Counted from the first letter of the stretch, positions 42,080 through 51,622 are shown. The stretch is 64,000 bases of DNA from Paenibacillus sp. J23TS9 (GCF_018403225.1 NZ_BOSG01000001.1:1054001-1118000), one strand, 5' to 3'. Notes: generated by a model not told the origin, from the sequence alone. A program made the numbers and translations.

Positions 42080-43512
42080 AGGTATTATTTGCTGCCGCAG
42101 AATCGGTACCATTCATCAAGACAGGAGGGCTCGCCGACGTTATCGGCGCCCTGCCACAGGCTTTATACCGCAGTGGGGTTGATGTCCGTGTCGTGCTGCC
42201 CAAATATCGCGGAATTCCGGAGAAATATCGCAATCAAATGGAGCATTTGGGTGAAATTTATGTTCCGGTTGGCTGGCGCAGCCAATATTGCGGTATAGAA
42301 AAGCTGATGTATGATGGTATTACTTATTATTTTGTGGATAATGAATTCTACTTTGGCCGTGATGCTGTATACGGCTATGGGGATGACGGTGAACGCTTTG
42401 CCTTTTTTAACCGGGCGGTGCTGAAGCTGTTGAAAACTATAGACTTTCAGCCGGATGTCATCCATTGCCATGATTGGCATGCGGCGCTCATTCCAGTGCT
42501 GCTCAATGCACACTACCGTCATGATCTTTTTTATTATGAAATCCGGACTGTTTTCACGATACATAATTTACTGTATCAAGGCATTTTTCCGTTTAATGTC
42601 CTCGGTGAGCTTCTAGGTCTGGATCATCGGTTTTTCACTGCGGACGGCCTCGAATACTACGGAAATGTCAATTTCATGAAAGGCGGTATCGTGTATTCGG
42701 ATCATGTCACGACCGTCAGTCCAACTTACGCAAACGAGATCCAGACGGCTCATTACGGATACGGACTGGAAGGGCTCCTGTATTCACTTGGTCCCAAGCT
42801 AAGTGGTATTGTGAACGGGATAGACACCAAAAGCTATAACCCGGCGACTGATCCTCATATTGCACTCAAATACCGGTCAAGCCTTTCCAAGAAAAGAGAA
42901 AATAAGAAGTTGTTGCAAGAAGAACTTAACCTTCCGGTATCAGCCGATATCCCGATGATTGCGATGGTGACACGGATGGTGGATTCCAAAGGGTTGGATT
43001 TGGTTGTACGAGTTTTGGATGAGCTGCTGACAAATGATGATATGCAGTTTGTGATTCTGGGTACGGGGGATGGACAATATGAGCATTGGTTCAGGGAAGC
43101 CGGACAGCGTCATCCGCAAAAGATGTCTGCCCAGATCACTTTTAGTGAGGCGCTCTCCAGGAAAATATACGCTTCAAGTGATTTATTCCTGATGCCGTCC
43201 AATTTTGAGCCCTGCGGGATCAGCCAGCTGCTTGCCCTGAGATATGGCAGTATTCCTGTGGTCAGGGAGACCGGCGGACTTAATGACACCGTTCATGCCT
43301 ATAATGAATTTACGGGGCAAGGGAATGGCTTCACTTTCACGAACATCAATGCTCATGATATGATGCATACTGTTCGCCGTGCTGTTGCCTTTTATCATCA
43401 GCCAGAGCATTGGAATAAAATTGTGAAGAATGCAACTAGCGGGGATTATAGCTGGAACGTATCTGCCAAGGAGTACAGTGATATTTACGAGCAGGTTACA
43501 GGTAAAAATTAA
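42076..43512 (+). CDS. glgA: Glycogen synthase
   Basis: 478 residues, GT5 fold. The N-terminal ADP-glucose loop KTGGLADV is at residues 15-22, and the C-terminal motif NFEPCGISQLLALRYGSIPVV carries the catalytic Glu. It extends alpha-1,4 chains from ADP-glucose supplied by GlgC. Its start overlaps the glgB stop (ATGA) and AAGGAGG lies upstream. It ends at a strong terminator shared with the convergent GH13 gene. Confidence 0.96.
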   Translation: MKVLFAAAESVPFIKTGGLADVIGALPQALYRSGVDVRVVLPKYRGIPEKYRNQMEHLGEIYVPVGWRSQYCGIEKLMYDGITYYFVDNEFYFGRDAVYGYGDDGERFAFFNRAVLKLLKTIDFQPDVIHCHDWHAALIPVLLNAHYRHDLFYYEIRTVFTIHNLLYQGIFPFNVLGELLGLDHRFFTADGLEYYGNVNFMKGGIVYSDHVTTVSPTYANEIQTAHYGYGLEGLLYSLGPKLSGIVNGIDTKSYNPATDPHIALKYRSSLSKKRENKKLLQEELNLPVSADIPMIAMVTRMVDSKGLDLVVRVLDELLTNDDMQFVILGTGDGQYEHWFREAGQRHPQKMSAQITFSEALSRKIYASSDLFLMPSNFEPCGISQLLALRYGSIPVVRETGGLNDTVHAYNEFTGQGNGFTFTNINAHDMMHTVRRAVAFYHQPEHWNKIVKNATSGDYSWNVSAKEYSDIYEQVTGKN

Positions 43513-43527
43513 AAATGTCTCTCGGTG

Positions 43528-43580
43528 AAAAAGGAGCATTCCAGGTCTTTTGAAAAGACCCTAGGAATGCTCCTTTTTAT
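43528..43580. terminator. Two-tier terminator after glgA
   Basis: Outer stem AAAAAGGAGCATTCC / GGAATGCTCCTTTTT with an inner GGTCTTTTGAAAAGACC hairpin. U-runs on both sides make it usable by glgA and the convergent GH13 gene. Confidence 0.9.
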
Positions 43581-43593
43581 GTGTGCAGCTAGC

Positions 43594-45342
43594 CTATTTG
43601 GTAATATTCCGATATAAAATCCGATAACCGAATGGATCCAGAGTTACATTCATCATTCCATCCGCTGGTTTGACTTTCTCATTCGTTAGAGCATCGCGCC
43701 AATCCGAAGTGACCATTGGATGGGAGAGCGTTTGTTTTTGATTTGTATTGTTCATCCAGATGGTGAAGTGAATGGAGTCATCTGCACGTTCATAAATGAT
43801 GCACGGGTTGCCCTGATCCGCTTTCAGGAACCGGAATCTGCCTTCACGCAGCGCTTTATGAGTCTTGCGCAGATTGATCATCATTTTATAGAAATCATAA
43901 AGCTCGCGATCCTGTTTATTCGGATCCCAAATCATACACTTGCGGCAATCCGGATCGCCATTACCTGTGATGCCGACTTCATCGCCATAGTAAATACAAG
44001 GCGTTCCCATATACGTAAAGAGGAATACGACGGACAATTTCAGCTTCCGCTTATCGCCGCCAACTCGCGTCAGAAGGCGTGGTGTATCGTGGCTGCACAG
44101 CATGTTAAATACAACTTCGTTAGTCTGCTGCGGATAACGCATGAGAAGCGAGCTCATACGATCTGAGAATGTGGCTCCGTCCATGCCGCCATTAAAGAAT
44201 TCGAGCACCTTGTCAGCAAACGGGTAATTCATAACCGAATCAAATTGATCACCGACAAGCCAGGAAAGCGAGTCACTCCACACTTCACCCACGATATAAG
44301 CTTCCGGATTCACATTTTTGACGACTTTACGGAAGTCACGCCAGAAATGATGATCGACCTCATTGGCAACATCTAAACGCCATCCGTCGAGTTTTATCTC
44401 CTTAATCCAATACTCCGCCACATCAAGCAGATATTGCTTTACTTCGGGGTTTGCCGTATTGAATTTAGGCATATTTCCATAAAATCCGAAGGTATCATAG
44501 GTGGCAATACCGTTTTCCACACGGGCAGGAAAATGATTGATATGGAACCAATCGGCATATTTTGATTTTTCACCATTTTTGAGGACGTCCTGGAAAGGAG
44601 GGAAGAGCTCACTGCAGTGATTGAACACCGCATCCAGCATCACGCGGATTCCTTTTTCATGACAGACCTCCACCACCTCTTTCAACAACGCATTGTCACC
44701 AAATTGAGGATCGACCTGCTTATAGTCTACGATGTCGTATTTATGATTGGATGGCGATTTGAACAAAGGGGTAAAGTATATCGCATTGATTCCGAGATCC
44801 AGCAGATCGTCCAAATGGTCGAGAACGCCTTTTAAATCGCCACCGAAGAAATTATCGGTTTCAGGCTGACCACCCCATGGCTGCGTTCCTTTTGGATCAT
44901 TCCCAGGATCTCCATTAGCGAACCGCTCGGGAAGTATTTGATAAAAAACAGCATCCTTGGCCCAATCCGGTACCTTAAACACATCGATTTCATGTATGTA
45001 GGGGAATTCATAGTAACCGCCTGTTGGGGCAGGACAATCATGGTAAATTCCGCTGTCCAGCATATAGATCGACTCGGTCCCGGCGGTTACACGGAACGCG
45101 TAGGTTAGTCGTTTGTATTTAGGGAGCACCGAGGCCTCCCAAAAATCAAACATCTCGTCGGATGCTGCTTTTTCCATTGTAATTTCAAAGTAGGTCGAGT
45201 CCCAGTCGTATTTATCACCGGTCATGGCGACAACGGTATCCACGTCGTTTTTTTTGGTGCGGACACGCAGGTGAATGGTACGTGGATCGTATGCATAGGC
45301 CCACTTGTCACGGGGCACATGATAAAGAGCTTCGAGCAGCAT
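43594..45342 (-). CDS. GH13 alpha-glycosidase (neopullulanase/cyclomaltodextrinase type)
   Basis: 582 residues, cytoplasmic (no signal peptide). N-terminal CBM34-like domain over about residues 1-120, then the GH13 barrel (DAVFYQILPERFANGD). The nucleophile is the Asp of DGWRLDVANE, the acid the Glu of IVGEVWSD, and the third Asp lies in LCSHDTPRLL. This is the signature of maltogenic amylases and cyclomaltodextrinases, which hydrolyse maltodextrins, pullulan or cyclodextrins. Being beside glgBA and glgC, a role in glycogen or maltodextrin breakdown is likely. ATG follows TGGAGGTGTAGTC. Confidence 0.92.
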   Translation of the reverse strand: MLLEALYHVPRDKWAYAYDPRTIHLRVRTKKNDVDTVVAMTGDKYDWDSTYFEITMEKAASDEMFDFWEASVLPKYKRLTYAFRVTAGTESIYMLDSGIYHDCPAPTGGYYEFPYIHEIDVFKVPDWAKDAVFYQILPERFANGDPGNDPKGTQPWGGQPETDNFFGGDLKGVLDHLDDLLDLGINAIYFTPLFKSPSNHKYDIVDYKQVDPQFGDNALLKEVVEVCHEKGIRVMLDAVFNHCSELFPPFQDVLKNGEKSKYADWFHINHFPARVENGIATYDTFGFYGNMPKFNTANPEVKQYLLDVAEYWIKEIKLDGWRLDVANEVDHHFWRDFRKVVKNVNPEAYIVGEVWSDSLSWLVGDQFDSVMNYPFADKVLEFFNGGMDGATFSDRMSSLLMRYPQQTNEVVFNMLCSHDTPRLLTRVGGDKRKLKLSVVFLFTYMGTPCIYYGDEVGITGNGDPDCRKCMIWDPNKQDRELYDFYKMMINLRKTHKALREGRFRFLKADQGNPCIIYERADDSIHFTIWMNNTNQKQTLSHPMVTSDWRDALTNEKVKPADGMMNVTLDPFGYRILYRNITK

Positions 45343-45943
45343 GACTACACCTCCAGTTTATTTCTAGCTATTTAATAACCGAGAATCCGGAATAATGAAC
45401 CATAGCCGAATGCTTTTATATTGTATTTATTATGTGCAGATGATGGACACATCATTGCTCTAGCTGTTATGTTAAGCGCAATAAGGTCTTGTGGATTTAT
45501 AAAAATACATAAATGAATGAAAATAAACGTTAAAAATCATTGAAATCTGGGTTATAACATGTAGGCAGAATAATTGTACGTTCTAAAACAAGGTATTAAA
45601 TGGAAAAAAACAATGTATATCCCGAGTTGCATTCATTGTTTTATTAATGAGGAGCAATACTCGATATATATATTTATAACTGAAACTTTTCAAGCAACAA
45701 TCCTTCCAAAAGCCCGTACCAACAGTACTTTCGATTATTAACCAACGGATTATAATAATGCTCGAGTAATGTTCCGATTTACAAATTATTGAAAATGAAT
45801 GTATTTGTATGAAAATTACATTGCATAATCATGCAGACTGTTGTACTATAAAACATGTTTTCCATTGGCTGATGACGATCAGTCAACATGCTCATACTAT
45901 GGCTAATACAACTTACGAAGAATGTGAACAGGAGAGATAGATC
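45343..45943. other. 601-base intergenic region
   Basis: AT-rich, no open frame I would call a gene, no T-box or SAM-type leader visible. Its right half holds the promoter and palindrome of the amino acid importer, listed separately. The left half should hold the promoter of the GH13 gene on the minus strand; a TACAAT -10-like box lies near 45415 but I see no good -35. Confidence 0.6.
45821..45849 (+). promoter_or_regulatory. Promoter of the amino acid importer with an overlapping palindrome
   Basis: TTGCAT (45821-45826), a 17-base spacer and TACTAT (45844-45849). The inverted repeat TGCAT-AATC-ATGCA (45822-45835) overlaps the -35 box, the usual place for a repressor. Its AT-rich TGCATAATNATGCA form recalls ArgR boxes. 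Confidence 0.6.
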
Positions 45944-46756
45944 ATGAAAAAATGGGGTATTTTAACGGCATGTTTGTTGCTGACAGGAAGCTTGCTTGCA
46001 GGCTGTGGAGATAAAAATTCAGATCAGGCGTCCGTTTCAGATAATGGGGGAAGCAAGACAGAAGCGAAAACAATTGTACTCGGGACAAGCGCCGATTTTC
46101 CTCCTTATGAATTTCATAAAATGGTCGGTGGCAAAGACCAGATTGTAGGTTTCGATATTGAGATCGCCAAGCAGATCGCAGCCGATATGGGAGCGAATCT
46201 GGAAGTTAAGGACATGGATTTTAAAGCTTTGCTCAGCGAATTATCGAGTGGACGTGTGGACTTTGTCATCTCGGGTATGACACCGGATGAGAATCGCAAG
46301 AAGGAAGTGGATTTCTCCAATAACTATTACAAAGCCGAGCAGGCTGTTGTGATAAGAGATAAGGATAAGGATAAATATTCTACGATGAAATCGCTCGAGG
46401 GCGTATCGTTTGGGATTCAAACAGGTTCCATTCAAGAGGATATTGCGAAGACAATTCCCAATGCGAAAATTACCGGTCTCAGTAAAATTAACGACATCAT
46501 CATGCAGCTTAATTCTGGACGAGTTGATGCATCGATCATGGAAAAACCGGTTGCCGAAGCCTTTTTGAAAAATGTTAAAGGTCTCGCCATCGCTGATGCG
46601 GTCCCTGATTATAAGGAAGACGGCTACGCAATTGGTGTTAAAAAAGGCAACACGGAGCTGGTTGATCATATCAACAAAACGTTGGACCGCTTGAAATCAG
46701 AGAAAAAAATAGAACAATTTGTATCTGAAGCCAGTGATCTTGCTGCTCAAAAATAA
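45944..46756 (+). CDS. artP: Polar amino acid ABC transporter, substrate-binding lipoprotein
   Basis: 270 residues with lipobox SLLAGC (lipidated Cys21), then a family 3 solute-binding protein (VLGTSADFPPYEFH, VGFDIEIAKQIAADMG, DFVISGMTPDENRKKEVDFS, YAIGVKKGN). The pattern matches the B. subtilis ArtPQR arginine importer and related polar amino acid systems. Arginine or another basic or polar amino acid is the probable ligand. It is followed by a terminator hairpin and then the permease, which would give more binding protein than transporter. Confidence 0.85.
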   Translation: MKKWGILTACLLLTGSLLAGCGDKNSDQASVSDNGGSKTEAKTIVLGTSADFPPYEFHKMVGGKDQIVGFDIEIAKQIAADMGANLEVKDMDFKALLSELSSGRVDFVISGMTPDENRKKEVDFSNNYYKAEQAVVIRDKDKDKYSTMKSLEGVSFGIQTGSIQEDIAKTIPNAKITGLSKINDIIMQLNSGRVDASIMEKPVAEAFLKNVKGLAIADAVPDYKEDGYAIGVKKGNTELVDHINKTLDRLKSEKKIEQFVSEASDLAAQK

Positions 46757-46774
46757 GTAATGTTGCGATTACAG

Positions 46775-46807
46775 AAAAAATAGCGGATGAGCGTTCGCTA
46801 TTTTTTT
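46775..46807 (+). terminator. Partial terminator between binding protein and permease
   Basis: AAAAAATAGCG pairs with CGCTATTTTTT over a ten-base loop, then TTTTTTT. It lies in the 85-base gap inside the operon and so is likely leaky. Confidence 0.75.
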
Positions 46808-46841
46808 GATTGCAACACTAGAAGGAGGATGTAACTATTTC

Positions 46842-47501
46842 ATGAATATATTTGAAACGTTCTGGGAATACCGGTCTTACTTTGGCCATGGCATCCAGTA
46901 TACATTGCTGCTTGCAGCGATCGGGGTCGTTTGCGGGTTTATCCTTGGCTTGCTTGTTTCCATGCTGCGGATGTCCCGATTCTGGCTGCCGCGGTTTCTG
47001 GGTACGGTATGGGTAGAATTCCTTAGAGGTACCCCTATGCTGGTGCAGCTCTTTATCATCCATTACGGTCTCGTATCGTTCGGGATCAAATTAACAGCTA
47101 TTGAATCCGGCGCCATTACTCTCTCGATTAACAGCTCCGCTTATCTGGCTGAAACATTCCGTGCCGGCATTCAGGGTGTGGACAGGGGACAGGCTGAGGC
47201 AGCGCGTTCTTTGGGAATGAGCAAAGGAATGACGATGAGATATATTGTTCTTCCGCAGGCGGTGAAAAGCGTGTTGCCGGCTATCGGGAATGAATTTATT
47301 ACGATTATAAAAGAATCTTCGATCGTATCTTTTATCGGCGTCACTGATCTGATGTACCAGGCACAGGCCGTTACCACCATTACCTATGAATCACTCAAGC
47401 CGCTTCTGATTATCGCAGCTATTTATTTCGTGATGACCTTTACATTGTCCAAGCTGCTTGGTTTGTTCGAAAGGAGGTTAAGTACGGATGATCACCGTTA
47501 A
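46842..47501 (+). CDS. artQ: Polar amino acid ABC transporter, permease
   Basis: 219 residues, five membrane segments. It has the EAA loop [22 protein letters not shown] (near residue 120) that docks to the ATPase, and the helix [17 protein letters not shown]. Length equals B. subtilis ArtQ. I use the ATG at a 13-base distance from GGAGG; a TTG 36 bases upstream lies before that site. It overlaps the ATPase gene by 14 bases. Confidence 0.9.
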   Translation: MNIFETFWEYRSYFGHGIQYTLLLAAIGVVCGFILGLLVSMLRMSRFWLPRFLGTVWVEFLRGTPMLVQLFIIHYGLVSFGIKLTAIESGAITLSINSSAYLAETFRAGIQGVDRGQAEAARSLGMSKGMTMRYIVLPQAVKSVLPAIGNEFITIIKESSIVSFIGVTDLMYQAQAVTTITYESLKPLLIIAAIYFVMTFTLSKLLGLFERRLSTDDHR

Positions 47502-48210
47502 GGATCTGCACAAGTCGTTTGGAAAGCTTAATATCCTAAAAGGCGTGAATATTGAGATCGCCAAAGGGGAAGTTGTTGTTGTCATCGGTCCCAGCGGATC
47601 GGGAAAAAGTACATTCCTGAGATGCCTCAACATGCTTGAAACTCCGACAAGCGGAGAGATTGCGTTTGAAGGTGATTCCATTACGGATAAAAAGCATAAT
47701 ATCAACCTGACACGCGAAAAAATGGGGATGGTATTTCAGCAATTCAATTTGTTTCCGCATAAGACGGTTCTTCAAAATATTATGCTTGCCCCTGTAAAGG
47801 TGAAGAAAATGCCGCAGCCGGAAGCTGAGAAAATCGCTCTCGATCTCCTGCAGACGGTCGGACTTGCGGATAAGAAGGATGCGTACCCGTCGCAGCTGTC
47901 CGGGGGACAGAAACAGCGTATCGCCATTGCCCGCGCGCTGGCCATGCAGCCGCATGTCATGCTGTTTGACGAGCCTACATCTGCGCTCGACCCTGAGATG
48001 GTGGGTGAGGTGCTGGAGGTCATGAAGAAGCTCGCAGAAGGCGGCATGACTATGGTGATCGTAACCCATGAGATGGGTTTTGCCAGAGAGGTCGGTGACC
48101 GTATTGTATTCATGGATGACGGTCAGATCATGGAAGAAGGTACTCCATCTGAGGTATTTGGTAATCCGAAAAATAGCCGTACCAAAGATTTTCTTAGCAA
48201 AGTACTCTGA
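47488..48210 (+). CDS. artR: Polar amino acid ABC transporter, ATPase
   Basis: 240 residues with Walker [10 protein letters not shown] near residue 33, Q-loop QQFNLFPH, signature LSGGQKQR near 137, Walker [15 protein letters not shown] and the H-loop His in VTHEMGFA. Length and motifs match the ArtR/GlnQ class. It energises the permease encoded just upstream and is closed by a strong terminator. Confidence 0.93.
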   Translation: MITVKDLHKSFGKLNILKGVNIEIAKGEVVVVIGPSGSGKSTFLRCLNMLETPTSGEIAFEGDSITDKKHNINLTREKMGMVFQQFNLFPHKTVLQNIMLAPVKVKKMPQPEAEKIALDLLQTVGLADKKDAYPSQLSGGQKQRIAIARALAMQPHVMLFDEPTSALDPEMVGEVLEVMKKLAEGGMTMVIVTHEMGFAREVGDRIVFMDDGQIMEEGTPSEVFGNPKNSRTKDFLSKVL

Positions 48211-48236
48211 TGACTTATGACTCGAATGCTTCATAT

Positions 48237-48279
48237 AAAAAGCTCCGCTGCAGGATTACATCTGAGCGGAGCTTTTTTT
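48237..48279 (+). terminator. Terminator of the amino acid importer operon
   Basis: AAAAAGCTCCGCT pairs with AGCGGAGCTTTTT over a 15-base loop, then T. Confidence 0.92.
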
Positions 48280-48504
48280 AATGGAAAGATATAGAAAGAA
48301 ATATAATGAAGATTTCAATTTAAGTTTACATAATATTGATGATGTTAACTAAATGAAAAAAATGTAATCATTTATTTTGATGAGATCTTGTTTTTTCTAG
48401 AGGTTTTAATAACAATCTTCGGCTGATAGAGGAAGTTAGACCTTGAATAGTTGCAGTATGGTAACATTTTCAAGCGCACAGGTTACAAAATTGTGATATA
48501 TTGA
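48280..48504. other. AT-rich region upstream of the c-di-AMP riboswitch
   Basis: No gene seen. It should contain the promoter for the 3D protein; TATATT at 48497-48502 is a -10 candidate but without a good -35. The GGTTACAAAATTGT segment near 48481 may be a regulator site; I cannot assign it. Confidence 0.4.
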
Positions 48505-48640
48505 GTAAGCCAAAACTTTGGAATGCAAAGTGCGGGGGAAAATTTTTACCGTGAAAGACTATTGTCACTCGGGGTGAATCGTTATTGTAACGTAGGGTTG
48601 TCTCCTCAATCCGAACCCGACAGCTAACCTCGCAGGCATC
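48505..48640 (+). promoter_or_regulatory. c-di-AMP (ydaO/yuaA) riboswitch
   Basis: Conserved blocks of the ydaO class appear in order: GCGGGGGA near 48531, CGGGGTGAATC near 48570, TAGGGTTG near 48593, then CCGAACCCGACAG and CTAACCTCGC near 48611-48632. The outer GCC (48509-48511) and GGC (48635-48637) can close the P1 stem. These elements match the known consensus, which includes GGTGAATC and CCGAATCCGACAGCTAACCTCG. The RNA binds cyclic di-AMP and in relatives turns off cell-wall hydrolase genes, which fits the gene that follows. Confidence 0.93.
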
Positions 48641-48660
48641 GATGATTTTAAGGAGGAACT

Positions 48661-49323
48661 ATGAAGAAGAGATTTAAGAAAGTTAAAATTTTTGCAGCAG
48701 CATTGGGCATTACCTTGACTGTACAAGCCGTACCTATTCACGCGGACTCTGTACATGTAACCAAAGAAGGCGACACTTACTACACGCTATCGAAACAATT
48801 AGGCGTGAATATGAATCAGCTGATGAATGCAAATCCTAACGTACAAGCGACGAACATCTATGAAGGCATTAAGCTGAATATTCCGGGTGACAACACAATG
48901 AAGGCATATGCGGATGCGGATTCTGCATCAACGATCACAACCGCGTCTCTGAATGTGAATTCGGATCAAAAAGTCGTAGAAGCATGGGGAAAAACCTTTA
49001 CTTATAATAAAACGCTTAACGTGAAAGCAACGGCATATTCTGCAGCTGCAAGCGAGAATGGAAAATGGGGTGCGGTTGATTACTTCGGTAATCCGCTTGA
49101 ACTCGGTACAATCGCAGTAGACCCATCCATTATCCCGCTTGGCACAAAGGTGCTTGTCACAGGACATAACTTCGAAGGTCTTCCTAAAAAAGCTTTTGTA
49201 GCTACGGCCAGAGATACTGGCAGTGCCATTAAAGGGAACCGTATTGATATCTTTGTTCCGGGCAGCCCGCAATCCGTCAGCGAATTTGGTTTCCAGGACG
49301 TTCAACTATACTTCATTAAATAG
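48661..49323 (+). CDS. LysM and 3D domain cell-wall protein (YocH-like)
   Basis: 220 residues, secreted. Signal peptide to about residue 29, one LysM peptidoglycan-binding domain (about 31-77: VTKEGDTYYTLSKQLGVN), a Ser/Thr-rich spacer, and a C-terminal 3D domain (about 120-220) with its three conserved Asp (DPSIIPLGT, ARDTGSAIKGNRIDIF). This is the YocH/resuscitation-type muralytic architecture. It sits directly behind a c-di-AMP riboswitch with AAGGAGGAACT before ATG, so expression is coupled to turgor and c-di-AMP. Homologous genes are the classic targets of this riboswitch. Confidence 0.93.
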   Translation: MKKRFKKVKIFAAALGITLTVQAVPIHADSVHVTKEGDTYYTLSKQLGVNMNQLMNANPNVQATNIYEGIKLNIPGDNTMKAYADADSASTITTASLNVNSDQKVVEAWGKTFTYNKTLNVKATAYSAAASENGKWGAVDYFGNPLELGTIAVDPSIIPLGTKVLVTGHNFEGLPKKAFVATARDTGSAIKGNRIDIFVPGSPQSVSEFGFQDVQLYFIK

Positions 49324-49375
49324 TAGTATCGTTTTTTACTGACATAATGATATATACCCTATTTCGCTTTTACGC

Positions 49376-49424
49376 AAACAAGCAGCTCTTACCATTTGCA
49401 AAAATGGAGAGCTGCTTGTTTTTT
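49376..49424. terminator. Bidirectional terminator between the 3D gene and the deacetylase
   Basis: AAACAAGCAGCTCT pairs with AGAGCTGCTTGTTT, with an inner CCAT / ATGG and U-runs on both strands. The deacetylase stop sits at its edge. Confidence 0.9.
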
Positions 49425-50244
49425 ATTTGTCCTTTTGAACTTTTAGCAGTTTGGGTAAAGTCACAAAAGTATATCCTTTTTTCTTTAGTTCGCGGATGAT
49501 TTCCGGTAAGGCTCCGATCGTTCCGGATAAGTCCGAAGAGCTGCCCCCTCCGGCATGCTGAAGAATGATGGAGCCCTGCCCGGCTGTGGTCATTACGTTT
49601 CTTTTCACAGCCTCTTTGCTGATGCCTTTCCAGTCCAAGGAATCGACATTCCAGTTGACGATTTTATATCCCTCGCGTTTGGCCCAGCGCAGCTGGTTCT
49701 CCGTAATATCACCATAGGGAGGACGGATCAATTTAGGTTTATAGCCGGTAATGCCATACAGGATTTTCTCTGTCCGGATGATTTGATCCATATATTCGGC
49801 CATCGTCAGCTTATGGAACTGTGGATGGTTATAGGAATGATTCCCGATGACATGTCCTTCCCGTACAATTCTGGCTACCAGGTCAGGATGCTTTCTGGCC
49901 CGGCTGCCTACAACGAAGAACGTGGCCTTTACTCCATTCTGGGACAATATCTTTAGAATTTGCGGAGTAAAACGGGGATCAGGAACATCATCAAAGGTCA
50001 ATGCGATCTGTTTGATATGGGGACCGTGAATTTTGAAAGTATCAGGGTATTTCTTGATAAGCTGCCCCAGGGTTAAAATCTGTTTTTCCTGACGTGTTTC
50101 CTTTCGTTCATGACTGCTTGTTTCTTGTATTGAATTGGAAGAGGCCGGATCTTCCAGCTGGGCCGCATTAAGAGCGGCTTCAGGCCAAAGCAGGCTGATA
50201 AGAAGCATAGCAGCGCAGGCTTTAACGAGTCGGGTATTTATCAT
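49423..50244 (-). CDS. Secreted polysaccharide deacetylase (NodB domain)
   Basis: 273 residues. N-terminal signal peptide or anchor (about 1-28), a Ser/Glu-rich linker, then a NodB deacetylase domain: motif 1 TFDDVPD with catalytic and metal Asp near residue 84, motif 2 HSYNHP with metal His, motif 3 RPPYGD. The terminal ILQHAGGGSS carries the motif 5 His. Acts on peptidoglycan GlcNAc/MurNAc or on chitin-like polymers outside the cell. It is convergent with the 3D-domain gene. Confidence 0.92.
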   Translation of the reverse strand: MINTRLVKACAAMLLISLLWPEAALNAAQLEDPASSNSIQETSSHERKETRQEKQILTLGQLIKKYPDTFKIHGPHIKQIALTFDDVPDPRFTPQILKILSQNGVKATFFVVGSRARKHPDLVARIVREGHVIGNHSYNHPQFHKLTMAEYMDQIIRTEKILYGITGYKPKLIRPPYGDITENQLRWAKREGYKIVNWNVDSLDWKGISKEAVKRNVMTTAGQGSIILQHAGGGSSSDLSGTIGALPEIIRELKKKGYTFVTLPKLLKVQKDK

Positions 50245-50374
50245 CGGTTGCGGCTCCTTTCCCCGGTATTGCTGTCAGCAATTGTGATTGTCTATACTGT
50301 TATGTCCCGAATTGGAAAGAATTATGATGGTTTTTCAAAATAGCCCACATTTCCATAATTACTCCGAAAACGTG

Positions 50375-50380
50375 TATAAT
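50375..50380 (+). promoter_or_regulatory. -10 box of the namA promoter
   Basis: A consensus TATAAT lies 71 bases upstream of the ATG. The -35 region (TCCATA at 17 bases) is poor, so an activator or a weak promoter is possible. Confidence 0.45.
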
Positions 50381-50451
50381 AAATGTGTTTCATATGAACC
50401 GTTTCAACATACGGACTTCAAATATAAGCTTACTGAAAGGAGACAAAAAGC

Positions 50452-51474
50452 ATGGCGGATTTATTCACACCCTATGTATTAAAGGGATTATCTTTGAAGA
50501 ACCGAATTGTAATGCCTCCTATGTGCCAATACTCGGTGCAAGCGCAGGATGGAATCCCGAACAACTGGCATTTTGTGCATTATGTTTCCCGGGCGGTGGG
50601 CGGCACAGGGCTGATCATTGTGGAAATGACGGCTATTCATCCGGATGGACGTATTACGAATCAGGATACAGGGATCTGGAGCGATGAGCACATCCCCGCA
50701 TACCGCAAAATTGTGGACGAGATACATACCCATGGAACACGAATTGGCATTCAGTTAGGACATGCCGGACGCAAGGCGGAGGATGCTAATCCGCCGGTAG
50801 CTCCGTCAGCCATTCGGTTCGATGAAAAATATAAAACACCTCGCGCTCTTACTACCGAAGAGGTAGAAGAAATGGTGCGGGCATACAAAGAAGCGGCAAG
50901 AAGGGCAGTTGAAGCCGGGTTTGATACGATAGAAATTCATGGAGCGCACGGATACCTGATCCACCAATTCCATTCACCAATTACCAACCGTCGCGATGAT
51001 GTTTACGGTCAGGATTTGCCACTCTTTGGCGTAGAAGTAACAAGGGCGGTCAGGGAGGTTGTGCCTGAGGATATGCCGGTCATTATGCGGGTTTCGGCCA
51101 AAGAATATGTGGACGGCGGTTATGACGTAGATTATATTACAGAAGTCTGCCGGCGTTACCAGGAGGCAGGCGTGGATGTGTTTCATGTCTCTTCCGGCGG
51201 TGAAGGGCATATTGGCGCCAACGGAGGACCGAAAGCTGGGGCGGGTTATCAAGTGGAGCTGGCAGAGCATATCAAAGACAAGCTGGATGTACCTGTTATC
51301 GCAGTAGGACGTCTAGATGACTTTGAAGTCGCGCAAAACGTGGTGCTGGATGGTAAAGCGGATTTGGTGGCTGTAGGCAGGGGAATGTTGAAAGATCCTT
51401 ACTGGGCGCTGCATGCATCTCAAGCGCTTCAAGGTGATGGAAAAATACCGAAGCAGTATTTACGGGGCTTTTAA
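50452..51474 (+). CDS. namA: NADPH dehydrogenase (old yellow enzyme, YqjM-type)
   Basis: 340 residues; FMN enzyme that reduces activated alkenes of enones and nitro compounds with NADPH. The N-terminal MPPMCQYS with the redox-tuning Cys (Cys25) is typical of the YqjM group. The active-site HGAHGYLIHQF near residue 162 and VGRGMLKDPYWAL near 303 also match. Length equals YqjM (338). ATG follows AAAGGAGACAAAAAGC. It ends at a terminator, and is transcribed alone. Confidence 0.95.
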   Translation: MADLFTPYVLKGLSLKNRIVMPPMCQYSVQAQDGIPNNWHFVHYVSRAVGGTGLIIVEMTAIHPDGRITNQDTGIWSDEHIPAYRKIVDEIHTHGTRIGIQLGHAGRKAEDANPPVAPSAIRFDEKYKTPRALTTEEVEEMVRAYKEAARRAVEAGFDTIEIHGAHGYLIHQFHSPITNRRDDVYGQDLPLFGVEVTRAVREVVPEDMPVIMRVSAKEYVDGGYDVDYITEVCRRYQEAGVDVFHVSSGGEGHIGANGGPKAGAGYQVELAEHIKDKLDVPVIAVGRLDDFEVAQNVVLDGKADLVAVGRGMLKDPYWALHASQALQGDGKIPKQYLRGF

Positions 51475-51487
51475 CATAGGAGTGATA

Positions 51488-51522
51488 ACGGCATGGGCAG
51501 ATAATCTGTCTATGCCCTTTTT
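51488..51522 (+). terminator. Terminator after namA
   Basis: GGCATGGGCAGAT pairs with ATCTGTCTATGCC including two G-T wobbles, over a one-base loop that opens to a normal one, then CTTTTT. Confidence 0.8.
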
Positions 51523-51622
51523 CCATTCTCATCGTTGTACGGAATGCTTATTATCCTATAAAATGGTATTTAAAATATGGAACTGTTTTTGATGAATGAT
51601 TACAATGTAGAGGGGCGGCAGC

